A stretch of 40,375 nt of DNA from Gordonia effusa NBRC 100432 (GCF_000241305.1 NZ_BAEH01000059.1:1-40375); one strand, 5' to 3'. Positions 24,285 to 34,226 are shown, numbered from the stretch's first letter. Program-made: numbers and translations. The notes: generated by a model from the letters alone, not told the origin.

Positions 24285-24734
24285 TTACCGGGTGGGCACC
24301 TGCGACTGGGGCGTTTGGGGCTGGGTTTGCGTCTGTGGGACCAGTTCAGTGGGAATCTGAAGACCGGGGACACCCGGCACTGTCGGCGTTGTCGATGTCG
24401 CCGTACTACCCTCCGGTGAGCGCTGACCCGTCGAATGGGTCGACGATGTACTCGGCCGTTCCGATGATCTCGTCGTCGATGTGGTCGGCGTCGGCGTTTG
24501 GGTGTCCTCGGGCGTCACACTCGTCGCCGCGGGGCGACGCACCTGATTGGTGGCGTTCTCCGCGTCCTGTGTCTCGTAGTAAGAAAGCGCCGAGCCATAC
24601 AGCACGAGTAGCCCCACGAACGCTAAAACCATCGCGGCCGTCGTGGTCCGGATACGCGTGCCATAGATATGGCGGTAGTCGCGACGACGGGGCGTGGTGG
24701 CGTCACTCTGCGGGGTATCGGATTCGTCAGTCAT
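24285..24734 (-). CDS. Membrane protein with Thr/Pro-rich tail, position of Rv3103c
   Basis: 149 residues from the ATG at 24734. Charged N-terminus, one membrane helix (about 33-55, [17 protein letters not shown]) and a low-complexity Thr/Ser/Pro/Gln-rich outer tail. It stands between mscS and ftsE, as the proline-rich Rv3103c does in M. tuberculosis. Overlaps the mscS end by 8 bp. Function unknown; a role linked to FtsEX is possible from position only. Confidence 0.75.
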   Translation of the reverse strand: MTDESDTPQSDATTPRRRDYRHIYGTRIRTTTAAMVLAFVGLLVLYGSALSYYETQDAENATNQVRRPAATSVTPEDTQTPTPTTSTTRSSERPSTSSTHSTGQRSPEGSTATSTTPTVPGVPGLQIPTELVPQTQTQPQTPQSQVPTR

Positions 24735-25692
24735 CGCCGTGTCCTTGTTCCACATCCAGTCCGGTCGGCGGCGTCGATGCCGACACCACATCTCGGCCCG
24801 GCGCGATAGTGATGCCCGCGCGCGCGAGCGCCCGGATGATCCGTGCGCGCAAGGCGCGGCTGATCTCGAACTGCTTACCCGGTAGCGTCCGCGCGACCAT
24901 TCGCACCGTCATCGAATCGAGTTCGAGGTTGGTGACACCGAGAGGTGCGGGTGCGTCGAGCAAGAGTTTGTGCATGTGCCGATCGTTGAAGAAGTCTGTC
25001 CCGACGCGGGCGAGGATCTCGTTGACCTCACCAATATCGGCTTCGGCGGGAATGGGAATGTCGACGACGGCGCGAGCCCAATCCTTCGACAGATTCGTCG
25101 ATTTCACGATTTGCCCGTTGGGCACCGTAACTACTTCGCCGTCGCTCGTGCGTAGCTTGGTCACTCGCAAGTTGACATCCTCGACGGTCCCCTCGGCCAC
25201 GCTGCCACCGGTCAAGGCGAGTTCCACCACGTCGCCGTAGCCGTACTGCCTCTCGGTGACGATGAAAAAGCCCGCGAGCAGATCTTGCACCACCCGCTGG
25301 GCACCGAAGCCGAGTGCCGCACCGACGACGGCGCCCGGACCGACGAGGCTGGTGACGGGCAGCCCGAAACACATCAGAATCTGAAGCCCGGCCACTAAGA
25401 CGACGATGCCGATCGTTGTCCAGGCCAGCACCTGCAGTAACGCACGACGGTGTTTGGTCGACTCGGTACGAACGATCAGGTCGCTGCCGTCGAACTCGCG
25501 GTCAATCTTCTTCTCATAGCGGGCCAGCGCCCAATTAACGAAGCGAATGATGATGGCAGCAGCCAACACCCACAACGCGATCTCGACGCCATTGGTCGCG
25601 AACCAGCGAATCAACCTGCTGGTGCCGGCCGGTGCGGAAAGGTTCGCCAGCACATCCTGCGTGGCAATCACTGAGCCGCTACCCATCGGCAT
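24727..25692 (-). CDS. MscS-family small-conductance mechanosensitive channel (Rv3104c type)
   Basis: About 321 residues. Three membrane helices: near 33-50, 90-110 and the Gly/Ala-rich pore helix [20 protein letters not shown] (about 122-141). These are followed by the MscS beta domain ([18 protein letters not shown]) and a C-terminal alpha/beta domain. It would release solutes on osmotic downshock. Start could be the first Met or the Met two codons later. It overlaps prfB by 14 bp, so the block is one operon. Confidence 0.9.
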   Translation of the reverse strand: MPMGSGSVIATQDVLANLSAPAGTSRLIRWFATNGVEIALWVLAAAIIIRFVNWALARYEKKIDREFDGSDLIVRTESTKHRRALLQVLAWTTIGIVVLVAGLQILMCFGLPVTSLVGPGAVVGAALGFGAQRVVQDLLAGFFIVTERQYGYGDVVELALTGGSVAEGTVEDVNLRVTKLRTSDGEVVTVPNGQIVKSTNLSKDWARAVVDIPIPAEADIGEVNEILARVGTDFFNDRHMHKLLLDAPAPLGVTNLELDSMTVRMVARTLPGKQFEISRALRARIIRALARAGITIAPGRDVVSASTPPTGLDVEQGHGDD

Positions 25693-26794
25693 TGGCCATC
25701 CGCCAGCGGATGCCGGCCTCGATGAATTTGTCCAACGCGCCGTCGAGCACGTTCGTCGGATTATTGTCCTCGACGTTGGTCCGCAGGTCTTTCACCATCT
25801 GATACGGGTGCAGCACATAGGAACGCATCTGGTTACCCCAGCTCGATCCGCCATCTCCCTTGAGCGCGTCCATCTCAGCCCGCTCCTCCTGACGCTTGCG
25901 CTCGAGAAGTTTGGCCTGCAACACCCGCATCGCGGCTGCCTTGTTCTGCAACTGACTCTTCTCGTTCTGACAGGTCACCACGATGCCGGTCGGAATATGG
26001 GTGAGCCGCACTGCCGAGTCGGTCGTGTTGACCGACTGCCCGCCCGGGCCCGACGACCGGTACACATCGACGCGCAGGTCGTTCTCGTTGATGTCGATAT
26101 GGTCGGTGGTGTCGACGACGGGCAGCACCTCGACTTCGGCGAACGAGGTCTGCCGGCGCCCCTGATTGTCGAACGGACTGATCCTGACCAGGCGATGAGT
26201 GCCCTGCTCCACCGATAGCGTGCCGTACATATACGGAGCCTTCACGGTGAACGTCGCACTCTTGATGCCAGCCTCTTCGGCGTAGGAGGTGTCGTAGACC
26301 TCGACGCCGTACCCGTGTTGTTCGGCCCAGCGGATGTACATCCGCATCAACATCTGCGCCCAGTCCGCGGCGTCGATGCCGCCCGCGCCGGACCGGATAT
26401 TGACCAGGGCGTCGCGTGGGTCGTATTCGCCGGCGAGCATCGTCTTAACTTCCATCGCCTCGATGTCGGCGCGCAGTGACGCGCGTTCGGCATCTGCGTC
26501 GGCGATGGCGGCGGTGCGGTCGTCGCCTTCCTCGGCGTCGGCGAGTTCGTAATGAACCGGCAGGTCATCGAGGCGCTGACGTAATTCGCTGACTTTGCGC
26601 AGTTCGCTCTGCGCATGCGACAACTCGCTCGTCACCTTCTGCGCGTGGTCCTGGTCATTCCACAGATCGGGATCGGATGCCTGCATCTCTAACTCGTCGA
26701 TCCGACGACCCAGCTCGTCCAGATCGAGCACCTTCTCCACAGTGGTCAAGGTGGTGTCCAGGGACTCGAGATCTGAGATTACGTCGGGATGCAC
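25679..26794 (-). CDS. prfB: Peptide chain release factor 2
   Basis: 371 residues from a GTG at 26794 ([11 protein letters not shown]). Stop-codon recognition SPF in RISPFDNQ and catalytic GGQ in [10 protein letters not shown]. Ends translation at UGA and UAA. The frame is continuous: the autoregulatory +1 frameshift with an in-frame UGA found near codon 26 in E. coli prfB is absent. Sits at the head of the prfB-mscS-ftsEX-smpB block. Confidence 0.97.
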   Translation of the reverse strand: MHPDVISDLESLDTTLTTVEKVLDLDELGRRIDELEMQASDPDLWNDQDHAQKVTSELSHAQSELRKVSELRQRLDDLPVHYELADAEEGDDRTAAIADADAERASLRADIEAMEVKTMLAGEYDPRDALVNIRSGAGGIDAADWAQMLMRMYIRWAEQHGYGVEVYDTSYAEEAGIKSATFTVKAPYMYGTLSVEQGTHRLVRISPFDNQGRRQTSFAEVEVLPVVDTTDHIDINENDLRVDVYRSSGPGGQSVNTTDSAVRLTHIPTGIVVTCQNEKSQLQNKAAAMRVLQAKLLERKRQEERAEMDALKGDGGSSWGNQMRSYVLHPYQMVKDLRTNVEDNNPTNVLDGALDKFIEAGIRWRMANADG

Positions 26795-26825
26795 GGTTAA
26801 CCAGGGTACCGGCCACTGGCCGCAC

Positions 26826-27191
26826 CTACGCGGGTGGCAGCGTTCCGATCCGCCAGGTGGAGTCCACCTTGCCGGGCTTGTAGTGCACCGGAAGGTCGTC
26901 GCCTGGCCGGGGCCACGGATCTCGCTCGAGGTTGAGCACTGTCGTGGTGTAGACATCGGTCGGCGGGATAGTCGGCCCGACGATGGTGCCGGAGATAGTG
27001 GCGTAAACCTCGCCTTTCGAGTCGGCGTCGTCGGGACGGTCGCTGACCCCGGTCACGGTCAGGGTGCCGGACTCGAATTGAGCGGACTGCTGCGGCGACA
27101 GCTGCCGCGGACGGCGACCGCGCTGCAACTGGACAATGAGCGCCACGGCACCGGCGGCAAGGATGACTGCGAACGCGATCTGGATCCACAT
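26826..27191 (-). CDS. Small membrane-anchored protein, unknown function
   Basis: 121 residues. The ATG at 27191 begins [20 protein letters not shown], an N-terminal membrane helix. The rest is a beta-rich domain with repeated strands ([37 protein letters not shown]) ending in WRIGTLPPA. Divergent from hisN with 19 bp between starts. It precedes prfB by 32 bp on the same strand and may be cotranscribed. Confidence 0.75.
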   Translation of the reverse strand: MWIQIAFAVILAAGAVALIVQLQRGRRPRQLSPQQSAQFESGTLTVTGVSDRPDDADSKGEVYATISGTIVGPTIPPTDVYTTTVLNLERDPWPRPGDDLPVHYKPGKVDSTWRIGTLPPA

Positions 27192-27210
27192 GCTCGCTAC
27201 CCTAGTCGTC

Positions 27211-28017
27211 ATGTCCGACTCTGCCACTCGCTCCGACGTCGCCGATGACCTCACACTCGCGTTGTCGATCGCCGATGCGGCTGACGCGTTGACCCTCCCC
27301 CGTTTCGGGTCGATCGACCTGCGGGTGGACACCAAACCGGATCTGACGCCCGTCTCCGACGCCGACTTGGCCGCTGAAACCCTTGTGCGCGAACTACTCT
27401 CGCAGCATCGACCCGACGACGCCGTCCTTGGCGAAGAGTTCGGCGGCACGGCGTCGTTCGAGGGAAGGCAATGGATCGTCGACCCGATCGACGGCACCAA
27501 GAATTTCGTTCGCGGCGTTCCGGTGTGGGCAACTCTGATCGCTTTGCTCGACGACGGCGTGCCGGTCGTCGGGGTGGTATCGGCGCCAGCACTGGGCCGC
27601 CGCTGGTGGGCCGGCGCCGACCTTGGCGCGTTCGTCCGAGTCGGAGACGCTGCACCACAACGCATTTCGACGTCGGGGGTGGGCTTCCTTGGCGACGCGA
27701 GTCTCGCCTTCTCCAGTTTGTCCGGCTGGCGCGATATCGGCCTACGCGACAAGTTCATCGACCTGACCGACGCGGTTTGGCGGGTACGCGGTTACGGCGA
27801 CTTCCTCAATTACTGCTTCGTCGCAGAAGGGGCAGTGGATGTCGCCGCCGAACCAGAAGTCTCCCTGTGGGATCTGGCCGCGCTCGACATCCTGGTCCGC
27901 GAGGCCGGCGGACGATTCACCTCGTTAGCGGGAGATCCCGGCCCCCACGGCGGGAGCGCTGTCGCCACCAATGGCCTCCTGCACGACGACATTCTCAGTG
28001 CGCTTGGTGGGGACTAG
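27211..28017 (+). CDS. hisN: Histidinol-phosphatase, inositol monophosphatase fold
   Basis: 268 residues from the ATG at 27211. Strong similarity in pattern to M. tuberculosis HisN (Rv3137): [24 protein letters not shown] (metal-binding) and [17 protein letters not shown]. Dephosphorylates L-histidinol phosphate in histidine synthesis. It ends next to a convergent mscS-type gene (stops 3 bp apart). Confidence 0.93.
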   Translation: MSDSATRSDVADDLTLALSIADAADALTLPRFGSIDLRVDTKPDLTPVSDADLAAETLVRELLSQHRPDDAVLGEEFGGTASFEGRQWIVDPIDGTKNFVRGVPVWATLIALLDDGVPVVGVVSAPALGRRWWAGADLGAFVRVGDAAPQRISTSGVGFLGDASLAFSSLSGWRDIGLRDKFIDLTDAVWRVRGYGDFLNYCFVAEGAVDVAAEPEVSLWDLAALDILVREAGGRFTSLAGDPGPHGGSAVATNGLLHDDILSALGGD

Positions 28018-28020
28018 CAC

Positions 28021-29064
28021 TTAGCTCGCCGACCCGATGCTCTGTAAAGCGCTGACCGGCAACCCATTTGGATACGGCGCAGAGATTCCGTTCTCCTCGA
28101 ACGCCGCCCAAATCCGACGTCGCAATTCTCGCTCGACCGCCCACTGCGTATTGGCCCGCACCGTCACGGTTAACCGCAGGGTGACCGTGTCAGGTCCCAA
28201 ATCATCAACACCCAACATCTCCGGCGGGGCGAGGATATCGTCGCGCAGCAACTCGCCGTCCACGGCGGCACGCGCGGTCGCCAACGCGACCCGGCAGGCC
28301 ACATCGACGTCGGAGGTGTAAGAAATGGGCAGTTGAAGGAAGGCCACCGCGTAATCCTGGCTGCAGTTGCCTACGCGCTGGATCTCGCCATTGCGGCAGT
28401 ACCACAGCGTGCCAAACTTATCGCGCACCGTCGTGACCCGTAGGCCCACGGATTCGACCGTGCCGACGGCGTCGCCGAGGTCTACGACGTCGCCAACGCC
28501 ATACTGATCTTCAAACAGCATGAACAGCCCCGACAGGAAATCGCGAACCAGGTTCTGCGCACCAAAACCCAGTGCTACGCCGACGATTCCGGCCGAGGCG
28601 ATGAACGGTGCGACATTGACACCGAGAATCGCCAGGATTTGCAAAATCACCCAGATGAGTACGGCGAATGACACCGCGGACTTCAACACCGACCCGATCG
28701 TGCCGGCCCGCTGGTTTCGTCGTTCGCGCAGGCGCGCTTCACGAAGACGCGCCTCGCGCTCTTGGTCCGGCGTGCGGTTGCGGCGAACCTTGCGCAGCGT
28801 AGCGCCGACGGCGCCACCTGTCGGGGCCGTGTCGTCCGACGCCGCGGCATCGAGGTCGACACTGACTCCGGGTCCAGCACCACGCTGCCGGAGCCTCGGT
28901 CGCCATCGCCGTCTGTCGTGACGCGGGCCGGTAGCGCGGTCAACGGCGCGGTGTAGGACATATCGGACGACCAGCGCGAGAACCACGTAAACCGCGATGT
29001 GAACCGGCTTGTCGATCAGCCAGTCGCGCGAGGTGTCCGTGAATTGAAAAGCTAAAACAGACAC
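28021..29064 (-). CDS. Second MscS-family mechanosensitive channel
   Basis: 347 residues. First helix near 20-40, then a long basic cytoplasmic insert rich in Arg with a charged helix (EREARLREARLRERRNQR), then two more helices including the pore helix GIVGVALGFGAQNLVRDFLSG. The beta domain (YGVGDVVDLGD) and C-terminal domain follow. The pore region is close to that of the channel at 24727-25692, but the long basic insert is specific to this one. Convergent with hisN. Confidence 0.9.
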   Translation of the reverse strand: MSVLAFQFTDTSRDWLIDKPVHIAVYVVLALVVRYVLHRAVDRATGPRHDRRRWRPRLRQRGAGPGVSVDLDAAASDDTAPTGGAVGATLRKVRRNRTPDQEREARLREARLRERRNQRAGTIGSVLKSAVSFAVLIWVILQILAILGVNVAPFIASAGIVGVALGFGAQNLVRDFLSGLFMLFEDQYGVGDVVDLGDAVGTVESVGLRVTTVRDKFGTLWYCRNGEIQRVGNCSQDYAVAFLQLPISYTSDVDVACRVALATARAAVDGELLRDDILAPPEMLGVDDLGPDTVTLRLTVTVRANTQWAVERELRRRIWAAFEENGISAPYPNGLPVSALQSIGSAS

Positions 29065-29190
29065 GCCCCGAGGCTACGGACGCCATCGCAATTCGTCACC
29101 CTGACCATGTCGATACTCCGCCGAATTGCGCGTCAGTGCATCGAAGTTTCTTTTCGCACACCGTGGCTACGGCCGACGATCACCTCACCA

Positions 29191-29290
29191 AGTCTCGATA
29201 CACCGGCGACCTCGCAAGCTCGGACGACGGCACTCGACCACCCGGGGGGCTACCTTGTTACCTCGGCGACGGCACTCGACCACCCGAGGC
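29191..29290. repeat. Dispersed intergenic repeat
   Basis: AGTCTCGATACACC (29191-29204), then two copies of GACGGCACTCGACCACCC (29226 and 29268). These match the ends of the repeat cluster at 10511-10786. The remaining 29065-29190 shows nothing recognisable. Confidence 0.65.
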
Positions 29291-29294
29291 AGCC

Positions 29295-29954
29295 TTACAC
29301 CTCTGCCGCGACTCGCTCTTCTAAGACCACGAATTGTGTTGCGGCATCTTTCATTTCGTCTAGACGCGCGTTGTGCACCGCGATCCCCGCCGCCGAGAGC
29401 ACCGCTTGGTGGATCGGCACCGCGACCCGCGGCGCGACGCCGCGCAGATAGTCGACCGACTCACTGAGCTTCATCCACGGCGCGGCGGCGGGCAGGGCGA
29501 GGACGTCGATCTTCTCGAACGGTATGTAGAAAGAGTCGCCGGGGTGCAGCAATGCGCCGACTTTCGATTCAGTGTCGACGATGTAGGCAGCGTTGTCGAC
29601 GACCGGAATGGCCGGGTGAATCACCGCGTGACGTCCGCCGGTCACGCGTACGGTCACCGAGCCGACAGCGAAACCGTCTCCGGAATGAGCAGCGGTCCAC
29701 TGTCCTGCCGATCCCGATTCGTTCAACTGCGCGGTCGTCTGGGGGTCGGCGTAGCGAACCGCGTCCGGATTTGCCTCGACCAGCGCGGGCAGCCGCTCGA
29801 CGTCGGCGTGGTCGGGGTGTTGATGAGTGATCAGGATGGCGTTGAGCCCGGTCACCCCCTCGAAGCCGGACGACAGCGTCCCCGGGTCGAAAAGGATTCT
29901 GGTGTCATCGAATTCGGCGAGCAGGCAGGAATGTCCGAAGTGAGTCAGGCGCAT
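29295..29954 (-). CDS. Metallo-beta-lactamase-fold hydrolase (UlaG-like)
   Basis: 219 residues from the ATG at 29954; the frame is open far upstream without family support. N-terminal LTHFGHSCLLAEF, then the metal-binding motif THQHPDHAD (HxHxDH), a later GGRHAVIHP and LLHPGDSFYIP. This is the compact UlaG-like branch of the superfamily, whose substrates vary and cannot be told here. Divergent from the gene at 30154. Confidence 0.85.
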   Translation of the reverse strand: MRLTHFGHSCLLAEFDDTRILFDPGTLSSGFEGVTGLNAILITHQHPDHADVERLPALVEANPDAVRYADPQTTAQLNESGSAGQWTAAHSGDGFAVGSVTVRVTGGRHAVIHPAIPVVDNAAYIVDTESKVGALLHPGDSFYIPFEKIDVLALPAAAPWMKLSESVDYLRGVAPRVAVPIHQAVLSAAGIAVHNARLDEMKDAATQFVVLEERVAAEV

Positions 29955-30018
29955 AGATCGATCATTGCAGCCGCGAACGGCTCGTGGGAAGAAATACCCC
30001 CGGGATATTCGCGGGTTC

Positions 30019-30035
30019 GCGACAATTATTGTCGC
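30019..30035. promoter_or_regulatory. Perfect palindrome in a divergent promoter region
   Basis: GCGACAAT-T-ATTGTCGC, 8-bp arms, 65 bp before the MBL-fold gene and 119 bp before the gene at 30154. Typical operator geometry; no regulator gene is adjacent. Confidence 0.45.
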
Positions 30036-30153
30036 TGACCCCAGTTCAGCTGTGGGGTAGCTTCGGCGCGAACGCCTTCGCACAACCGTGCGAACAATGT
30101 CGGTCTCATATGGGACAGTAGATATGACACCCCTTCGATGAAAGGTCCGCACC

Positions 30154-30870
30154 ATGCCACCGCGTCGCTCCGGATCGGAGTCACTGACACCAGATGACCT
30201 CGCCGCGCTCACAGCCGCTGTCGCCGAAGGTAAACAGCCGTTGGTGTATCTCCGCGAAGGCACTCCGAGTTTGGGCCTGACGCCGGGCGCGTCCGCGCGG
30301 GTGCTGGCGGTGTCAGGAGAAACGGTGACGGTCAAGCCGCGTGGCGTCGACGACGCACTCCCCTACGAGGCGGACGAACTACGAATGACCAAAAATGTTG
30401 CGCCCCAAGCAGCTAAGCCTGCGAAAGCAAAGACGTCATTGACGCCGCGAGTCCGGCCGCCGTCAACCCCGGCAACAAGGGCCCCGGCGACAACGCCCAC
30501 AAAGCCAGCCACACCGACCGCGACATCGCCGAAACCTGCCGCACCAGCAAAACCCGCATCGCCCTCGAAGTCCGCACGCCGCACCGGCGGAAAGAAGCCA
30601 CCGGCTGCGGTCACCGTGACGATTTTCGGTTCGCCCGACAACGCGTGGTCGGTATCGGTCACGCGCGGTGGACGCAAACCCACTCGATCCCGAACCATCA
30701 CACCGGATTCGGTGGAGGCAGCTTTACATGAACTCGATGACGCCGCCGCATTAGACGCAGCATCGTCGGTGCTCAATGCCGCTAGAGATGAGGCGCAGCG
30801 CCGGGTTGACGAGTTGAGTCGAGAACTCGCGGCCGCACAAGAGGAACTGGCGGCACTGGCACCTAAGTGA
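30154..30870 (+). CDS. Conserved-type actinobacterial protein with Ala/Pro/Lys-rich linker
   Basis: 238 residues. Residues 1-~80 form a compact, partly beta domain; ~85-150 are a basic Ala/Pro/Thr/Lys linker of low complexity; ~150-190 are beta-rich (VTVTIFGSPDNAWSVSVTRGG). A charged coiled coil (EAQRRVDELSRELAAAQEEL) closes the protein. No signal peptide or membrane helix. The layout resembles mycobacterial proteins that bind DNA or scaffold others, but no function can be assigned. The 3' end overlaps the convergent DUF2752 gene by 8 bp. Confidence 0.75.
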   Translation: MPPRRSGSESLTPDDLAALTAAVAEGKQPLVYLREGTPSLGLTPGASARVLAVSGETVTVKPRGVDDALPYEADELRMTKNVAPQAAKPAKAKTSLTPRVRPPSTPATRAPATTPTKPATPTATSPKPAAPAKPASPSKSARRTGGKKPPAAVTVTIFGSPDNAWSVSVTRGGRKPTRSRTITPDSVEAALHELDDAAALDAASSVLNAARDEAQRRVDELSRELAAAQEELAALAPK

Positions 30871-31330
30871 TCGTCGGGAACCACATGGTGCCACGAATCG
30901 TGTCGATGATCCGCACGACTCCATAGGCCATCCAGAGTCCCAGGACCACCATTGTCGCCGGTTTGGCCAGCCACGACCCGAATCTGCTGAGAACCGCCGG
31001 ACGCCGCGCCACCAGGGACCAACCGGCGACCACCACGGCCACCACACCGACGACAAAGAAGATCGGGCCAAAGAAGTTGAACGAAAACGCCTGCGATACG
31101 TCGCCGTGCGCAAGCATCACAAAACTGCGGGTCAGACCACATGCCGGACACGGCCACCCGGTCATCTCGCGGAACGGGCACATACTCGGTCCAGAGGTAA
31201 CGCCGGCGGGCGACCACGCACCTGCGATGCCGAAGATCGCGGCTCCCGCACCGAACACCGCTACCGCGGGCAGCGCCGATACCCACGCGGAACGCTCCGC
31301 CGGGACGAGCGGGGGTTGATCGGGATGCAT
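30863..31330 (-). CDS. DUF2752 membrane protein
   Basis: 155 residues with three to four membrane helices. The DUF2752 signature is clear: MCPFREMTGWPCPACGLTRSF followed by LAHGDVSQAFSFN, with three cysteines positioned to bind metal or form a redox site. Function of the family is unknown. Convergent overlap with the gene at 30154-30870. Confidence 0.85.
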   Translation of the reverse strand: MHPDQPPLVPAERSAWVSALPAVAVFGAGAAIFGIAGAWSPAGVTSGPSMCPFREMTGWPCPACGLTRSFVMLAHGDVSQAFSFNFFGPIFFVVGVVAVVVAGWSLVARRPAVLSRFGSWLAKPATMVVLGLWMAYGVVRIIDTIRGTMWFPTIT

Positions 31331-31364
31331 GAGACCAATCTATCGGGCCACACGTGACATCTTC

Positions 31365-31403
31365 CTTACTGAGTAGTAAGGTTGGTACTTACTAGGGAGT
31401 AAG
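31365..31403. promoter_or_regulatory. Two tandem operators upstream of the acyl-CoA dehydrogenase operon
   Basis: CTTACT-GAGT-AGTAAG (31365-31380) and CTTACT-AGGG-AGTAAG (31388-31403): two perfect palindromes with the same arms, 23 bp (about two helical turns) apart, roughly 70-105 bp before the start codon. This fits cooperative binding by a TetR-type lipid-responsive repressor. No such gene lies next to it. Confidence 0.7.
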
Positions 31404-31471
31404 AACTCCGTCTTCGCTGGTGCAAACGCCAGCCAACCATATCCACCCACATCGAGAAGCAGTTGGTGACA

Positions 31472-32842
31472 ATGACAACCTCCACCGAGCCCAACGACAC
31501 CTCAGCGGTCGGCAAAAACCCGCGCAAGCGCTCCGCAATCGGCGCGGCCATGCGTGTGCTATCCACCGTGACCGGGTCGGATTTCGTCGACAAGTACAAG
31601 CTGCGCGAACCCATTAACCGGATCGCCTACGAGGGCACCAAGACGGGGTTCCAGACACTTGGCGCCGCGAACCGCGCATTCAAGGCCGTGCAGGGCGGCG
31701 ATGGCAAGGCCAAGCGTCTGCCGACGACGCCGAAGGACTACTTCAACCTCACCCCCGACGACGAGCAGCAGATGATCGCTGACACCGTCAAGGAGTTCAG
31801 CACCGAGATCCTGCGTCCGGTTGCTTACGACGCCGACACCGCGGCCACCGCGCCCGAGGACATCCTCAAGCGGTCGGCCGAGCTGGGCATCACCATGATC
31901 AACGTGCCCGAGGAATTCGACGGCGCGGCGAGTGAACGCGGCATCGTGACCAACGCGCTGGTCGCCGAGGCGATGGCCTACGGCGATATGGGACTGGCAC
32001 TTCCGCTGCTCGCGCCGAGCGGTGTCGCCACCACCCTCACCAACTTCGGTTCCGACACCCAACAGCGCACCTACCTGCCCGACTTCGCGGGAGAGAATGT
32101 GCCGCAGTCGGCCGTCGTGATCGCTGAGCCTAAGCCGCTCTTCGACGCGTTTAGCTTGTCCACCAAGGCAACTCGCGTGCCCAGTGGCTACCGCCTCAAC
32201 GGCGTGAAGTCCTTTGTCCCGGCAGCCGGTTCGGCCGAGCTGTTCATCGTCGGCGCACAGCTCGACGGTCGGCCGGCGCTGTTCATCGTCGAATCCGACA
32301 CCAAGGGACTGATCGTCGAAGCCGATCCCGGCATGGGTGTGCGTGCCGCCGGAATGGGCCGGTTGCTGCTGCAGGATGTCGCGGTTCCGGCTGGCGCACT
32401 GTTGGGTGAGGCCGAAGGTGACGAGGCGTTCGCGGCATATCGCGACGTCGTGCGGCTCTCGCGCCTGGGTTGGTCGGCGCTGGCGATGGGCACCGCCCGC
32501 GCCGTGCTCGATTACGTGATTCCTTATGTCAACGAGCGTGAGGCATTCGGTGAGCCGATCGCCAACCGCCAGGCGGTTGCCTTCATGGTTGCCAATATCG
32601 CCACCGAGGTGGACTCGATCCGCCTGGTCACGCTGCGCGGCGCCGCTCGCGCCGAGCAGGGCCTGTCGTTCGCTCGCGAGGCCGCGCTGGCCCGCAAGCT
32701 CACCATCGACAAGGGTCTGCAGATCGGCCTCGACGGCGTGCAGTTGCTCGGCGGCCACGGTTTCACCAAGGAACACCCGGTTGAGCGTTGGTACCGCGAC
32801 CTGCGTGGCGCCGGCATCGGCGAAGGCATCGTGGTCCTCTAG
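31472..32842 (+). CDS. Acyl-CoA dehydrogenase family protein, subunit 1
   Basis: About 456 residues. A long N-terminal extension of ~85 residues precedes the acyl-CoA dehydrogenase fold (helical LTPDDEQQMIADTVKEFS, middle beta domain with VIAEPKPLF, C-terminal helices). The end GIGEGIVVL lies where the usual EGT-type catalytic Glu loop sits. Oxidises an acyl-CoA thioester with FAD. Start uncertain: ATG 31472 used; GTG 31466 and TTG 31463 are in frame. It is followed 32 bp later by a second dehydrogenase gene, so the two may form a mixed complex as other mycobacterial FadE pairs do. Confidence 0.85.
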   Translation: MTTSTEPNDTSAVGKNPRKRSAIGAAMRVLSTVTGSDFVDKYKLREPINRIAYEGTKTGFQTLGAANRAFKAVQGGDGKAKRLPTTPKDYFNLTPDDEQQMIADTVKEFSTEILRPVAYDADTAATAPEDILKRSAELGITMINVPEEFDGAASERGIVTNALVAEAMAYGDMGLALPLLAPSGVATTLTNFGSDTQQRTYLPDFAGENVPQSAVVIAEPKPLFDAFSLSTKATRVPSGYRLNGVKSFVPAAGSAELFIVGAQLDGRPALFIVESDTKGLIVEADPGMGVRAAGMGRLLLQDVAVPAGALLGEAEGDEAFAAYRDVVRLSRLGWSALAMGTARAVLDYVIPYVNEREAFGEPIANRQAVAFMVANIATEVDSIRLVTLRGAARAEQGLSFAREAALARKLTIDKGLQIGLDGVQLLGGHGFTKEHPVERWYRDLRGAGIGEGIVVL

Positions 32843-32874
32843 GGACCCGCGAAAGTACTGGGGAGAGAACAACT

Positions 32875-34098
32875 ATGGCAATCAACCTCGAACTGCCACG
32901 CAAACTCGACACCACCATCGATCAGGCCCATCAGGCCGCGGCGCAGATCTTCCGGCCCATCTCGCGGAAATACGACCTGCGCGAGCACGCGTACCCGATC
33001 GAGCTCGACACCCTCGCCAGCCTCTACGACGGTCTTTCCGCCGCCGGTGCGGCGGGTGCGGGCGCTGATGGCGGTCGCAGCCAGGAGAAGAAACAACCGG
33101 CCAAGGCCGAGGGCACGGTCCAAAACGGCGGCAATATGCAGTCGGTGCTCAACGCTCTGGAGACCTCCTGGGGCGACGTCGGGCTGATGCTCACCATCCC
33201 CTACCAGGGACTGGGCAACGCGGCGATCGCAGCCGTGGCAACCGACGACCAGCTCAAGGACTTCGGCAAGGTGTGGGCCGCGATGGCCATCACCGAGCCA
33301 AGCTTCGGTTCCGACTCGGCCGCGGTCACCGCCACGGCGACACTCGACGGCGACGATTACGTCATCAACGGCGAGAAGATCTTCGTCACCGCCGGTTCGC
33401 GCGCGACCCACATCGTCGTGTGGGCCAGCGTGGACAAGAGTGCCGGTCGCGCGGCGATCAAGAGTTTCGTGGTGCCGCGTGAGCATCCCGGAGTCACCAT
33501 CGTGCGCCTGGAACACAAGTTGGGCATCCGCGTCTCCGACACCGCGGTCATCCGCTTCGAAGACTGCCGCATCCCCAAGTCGCATCTACTCGGTTCGCCG
33601 GAAGTAGATACCAAAAAGGGTTTCGGCGGGGTCATGCAGACCTTCGACAACACCCGCCCGATGGTGGCCGGCATGGCTGTCGGTGTCGCGCGCGCGGCCC
33701 TCGAAGAACTGCGTCGCATCCTCGAGGACGAGGGCATCGAGATCGATTACGACCGTCCGGCAGCCGATCAGCACGCTGCGGCAGCCGAGTTTATTCGCCT
33801 CGAAAGTGATTGGGAGGCTTCGTATTTGCATACGATGCGGGCCGCCTGGATGGCTGACAACAAGCAGCCGAACTCCACTGAGGCATCGATGTCGAAGGCC
33901 AAGGCCGGACGCACCGTCACCGACATCACGAACAAGACGGTTGAATTGGTCGGCACGCTCGGCTACTCCGAACGTCTTCTTCTGGAGAAGTGGGCACGCG
34001 ACTCGAAGATCCTCGACATCTTCGAAGGCACGCAACAGATCCAGAATCTGGTTATCGCACGACGCGTGCTGAACAAGAGCAGCGCCGAGCTGAAGTAG
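32875..34098 (+). CDS. Acyl-CoA dehydrogenase family protein, subunit 2
   Basis: 407 residues from the ATG at 32875, after GGGGAGAG. Contains AMAITEPSFGSDSAAV (FAD/substrate strand), the FAD-site KAGRTVTDITNKTVELVGTLGYS region and LDIFEGTQQIQ with the catalytic-loop Glu. An unusual basic/Gln-rich insertion (GGRSQEKKQPAKAEG) occurs near residue 62-80. Second gene of the two-gene operon under the tandem operators at 31365-31403; ends at a strong terminator. Confidence 0.9.
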   Translation: MAINLELPRKLDTTIDQAHQAAAQIFRPISRKYDLREHAYPIELDTLASLYDGLSAAGAAGAGADGGRSQEKKQPAKAEGTVQNGGNMQSVLNALETSWGDVGLMLTIPYQGLGNAAIAAVATDDQLKDFGKVWAAMAITEPSFGSDSAAVTATATLDGDDYVINGEKIFVTAGSRATHIVVWASVDKSAGRAAIKSFVVPREHPGVTIVRLEHKLGIRVSDTAVIRFEDCRIPKSHLLGSPEVDTKKGFGGVMQTFDNTRPMVAGMAVGVARAALEELRRILEDEGIEIDYDRPAADQHAAAAEFIRLESDWEASYLHTMRAAWMADNKQPNSTEASMSKAKAGRTVTDITNKTVELVGTLGYSERLLLEKWARDSKILDIFEGTQQIQNLVIARRVLNKSSAELK

Positions 34099-34117
34099 CC
34101 AGCCGCACAATCCGACG

Positions 34118-34150
34118 ACAGCCCTACCGACATCACGTCGGTAGGGCTGT
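34118..34150 (+). terminator. Terminator of the acyl-CoA dehydrogenase operon
   Basis: Perfect 14-bp inverted repeat ACAGCCCTACCGAC / GTCGGTAGGGCTGT with a 5-base loop, 20 bp after the stop codon. Confidence 0.85.
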
Positions 34151-34186
34151 TGTGTTGCGTGACACAGTACGGTAGGTTGCGTCAAA

Positions 34187-34206
34187 GTGAAACATCAACG
34201 TTTCAC
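34187..34206. promoter_or_regulatory. Operator upstream of secretory lipase 1
   Basis: GTGAAAC-ATCAAC-GTTTCAC, perfect 7-bp arms and a 6-base centre, 20 bp before the lipase start. The same site with the same spacing stands before lipase 2 (36281-36300); the TetR gene between the two lipases is the likely binder. Confidence 0.75.
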
Positions 34207-34226
34207 ACTTAGAGTTGGGGAAAACT

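Noticed and set aside
25679..26794. Programmed frameshift in prfB
   Set aside because: The frame is continuous from a GTG start and no in-frame UGA occurs near the 5' end.
31559..32872. 437-codon minus-strand open frame opposite the acyl-CoA dehydrogenase
   Set aside because: Low-complexity translation and full overlap with a clearly recognised gene; GC-rich shadow frame.
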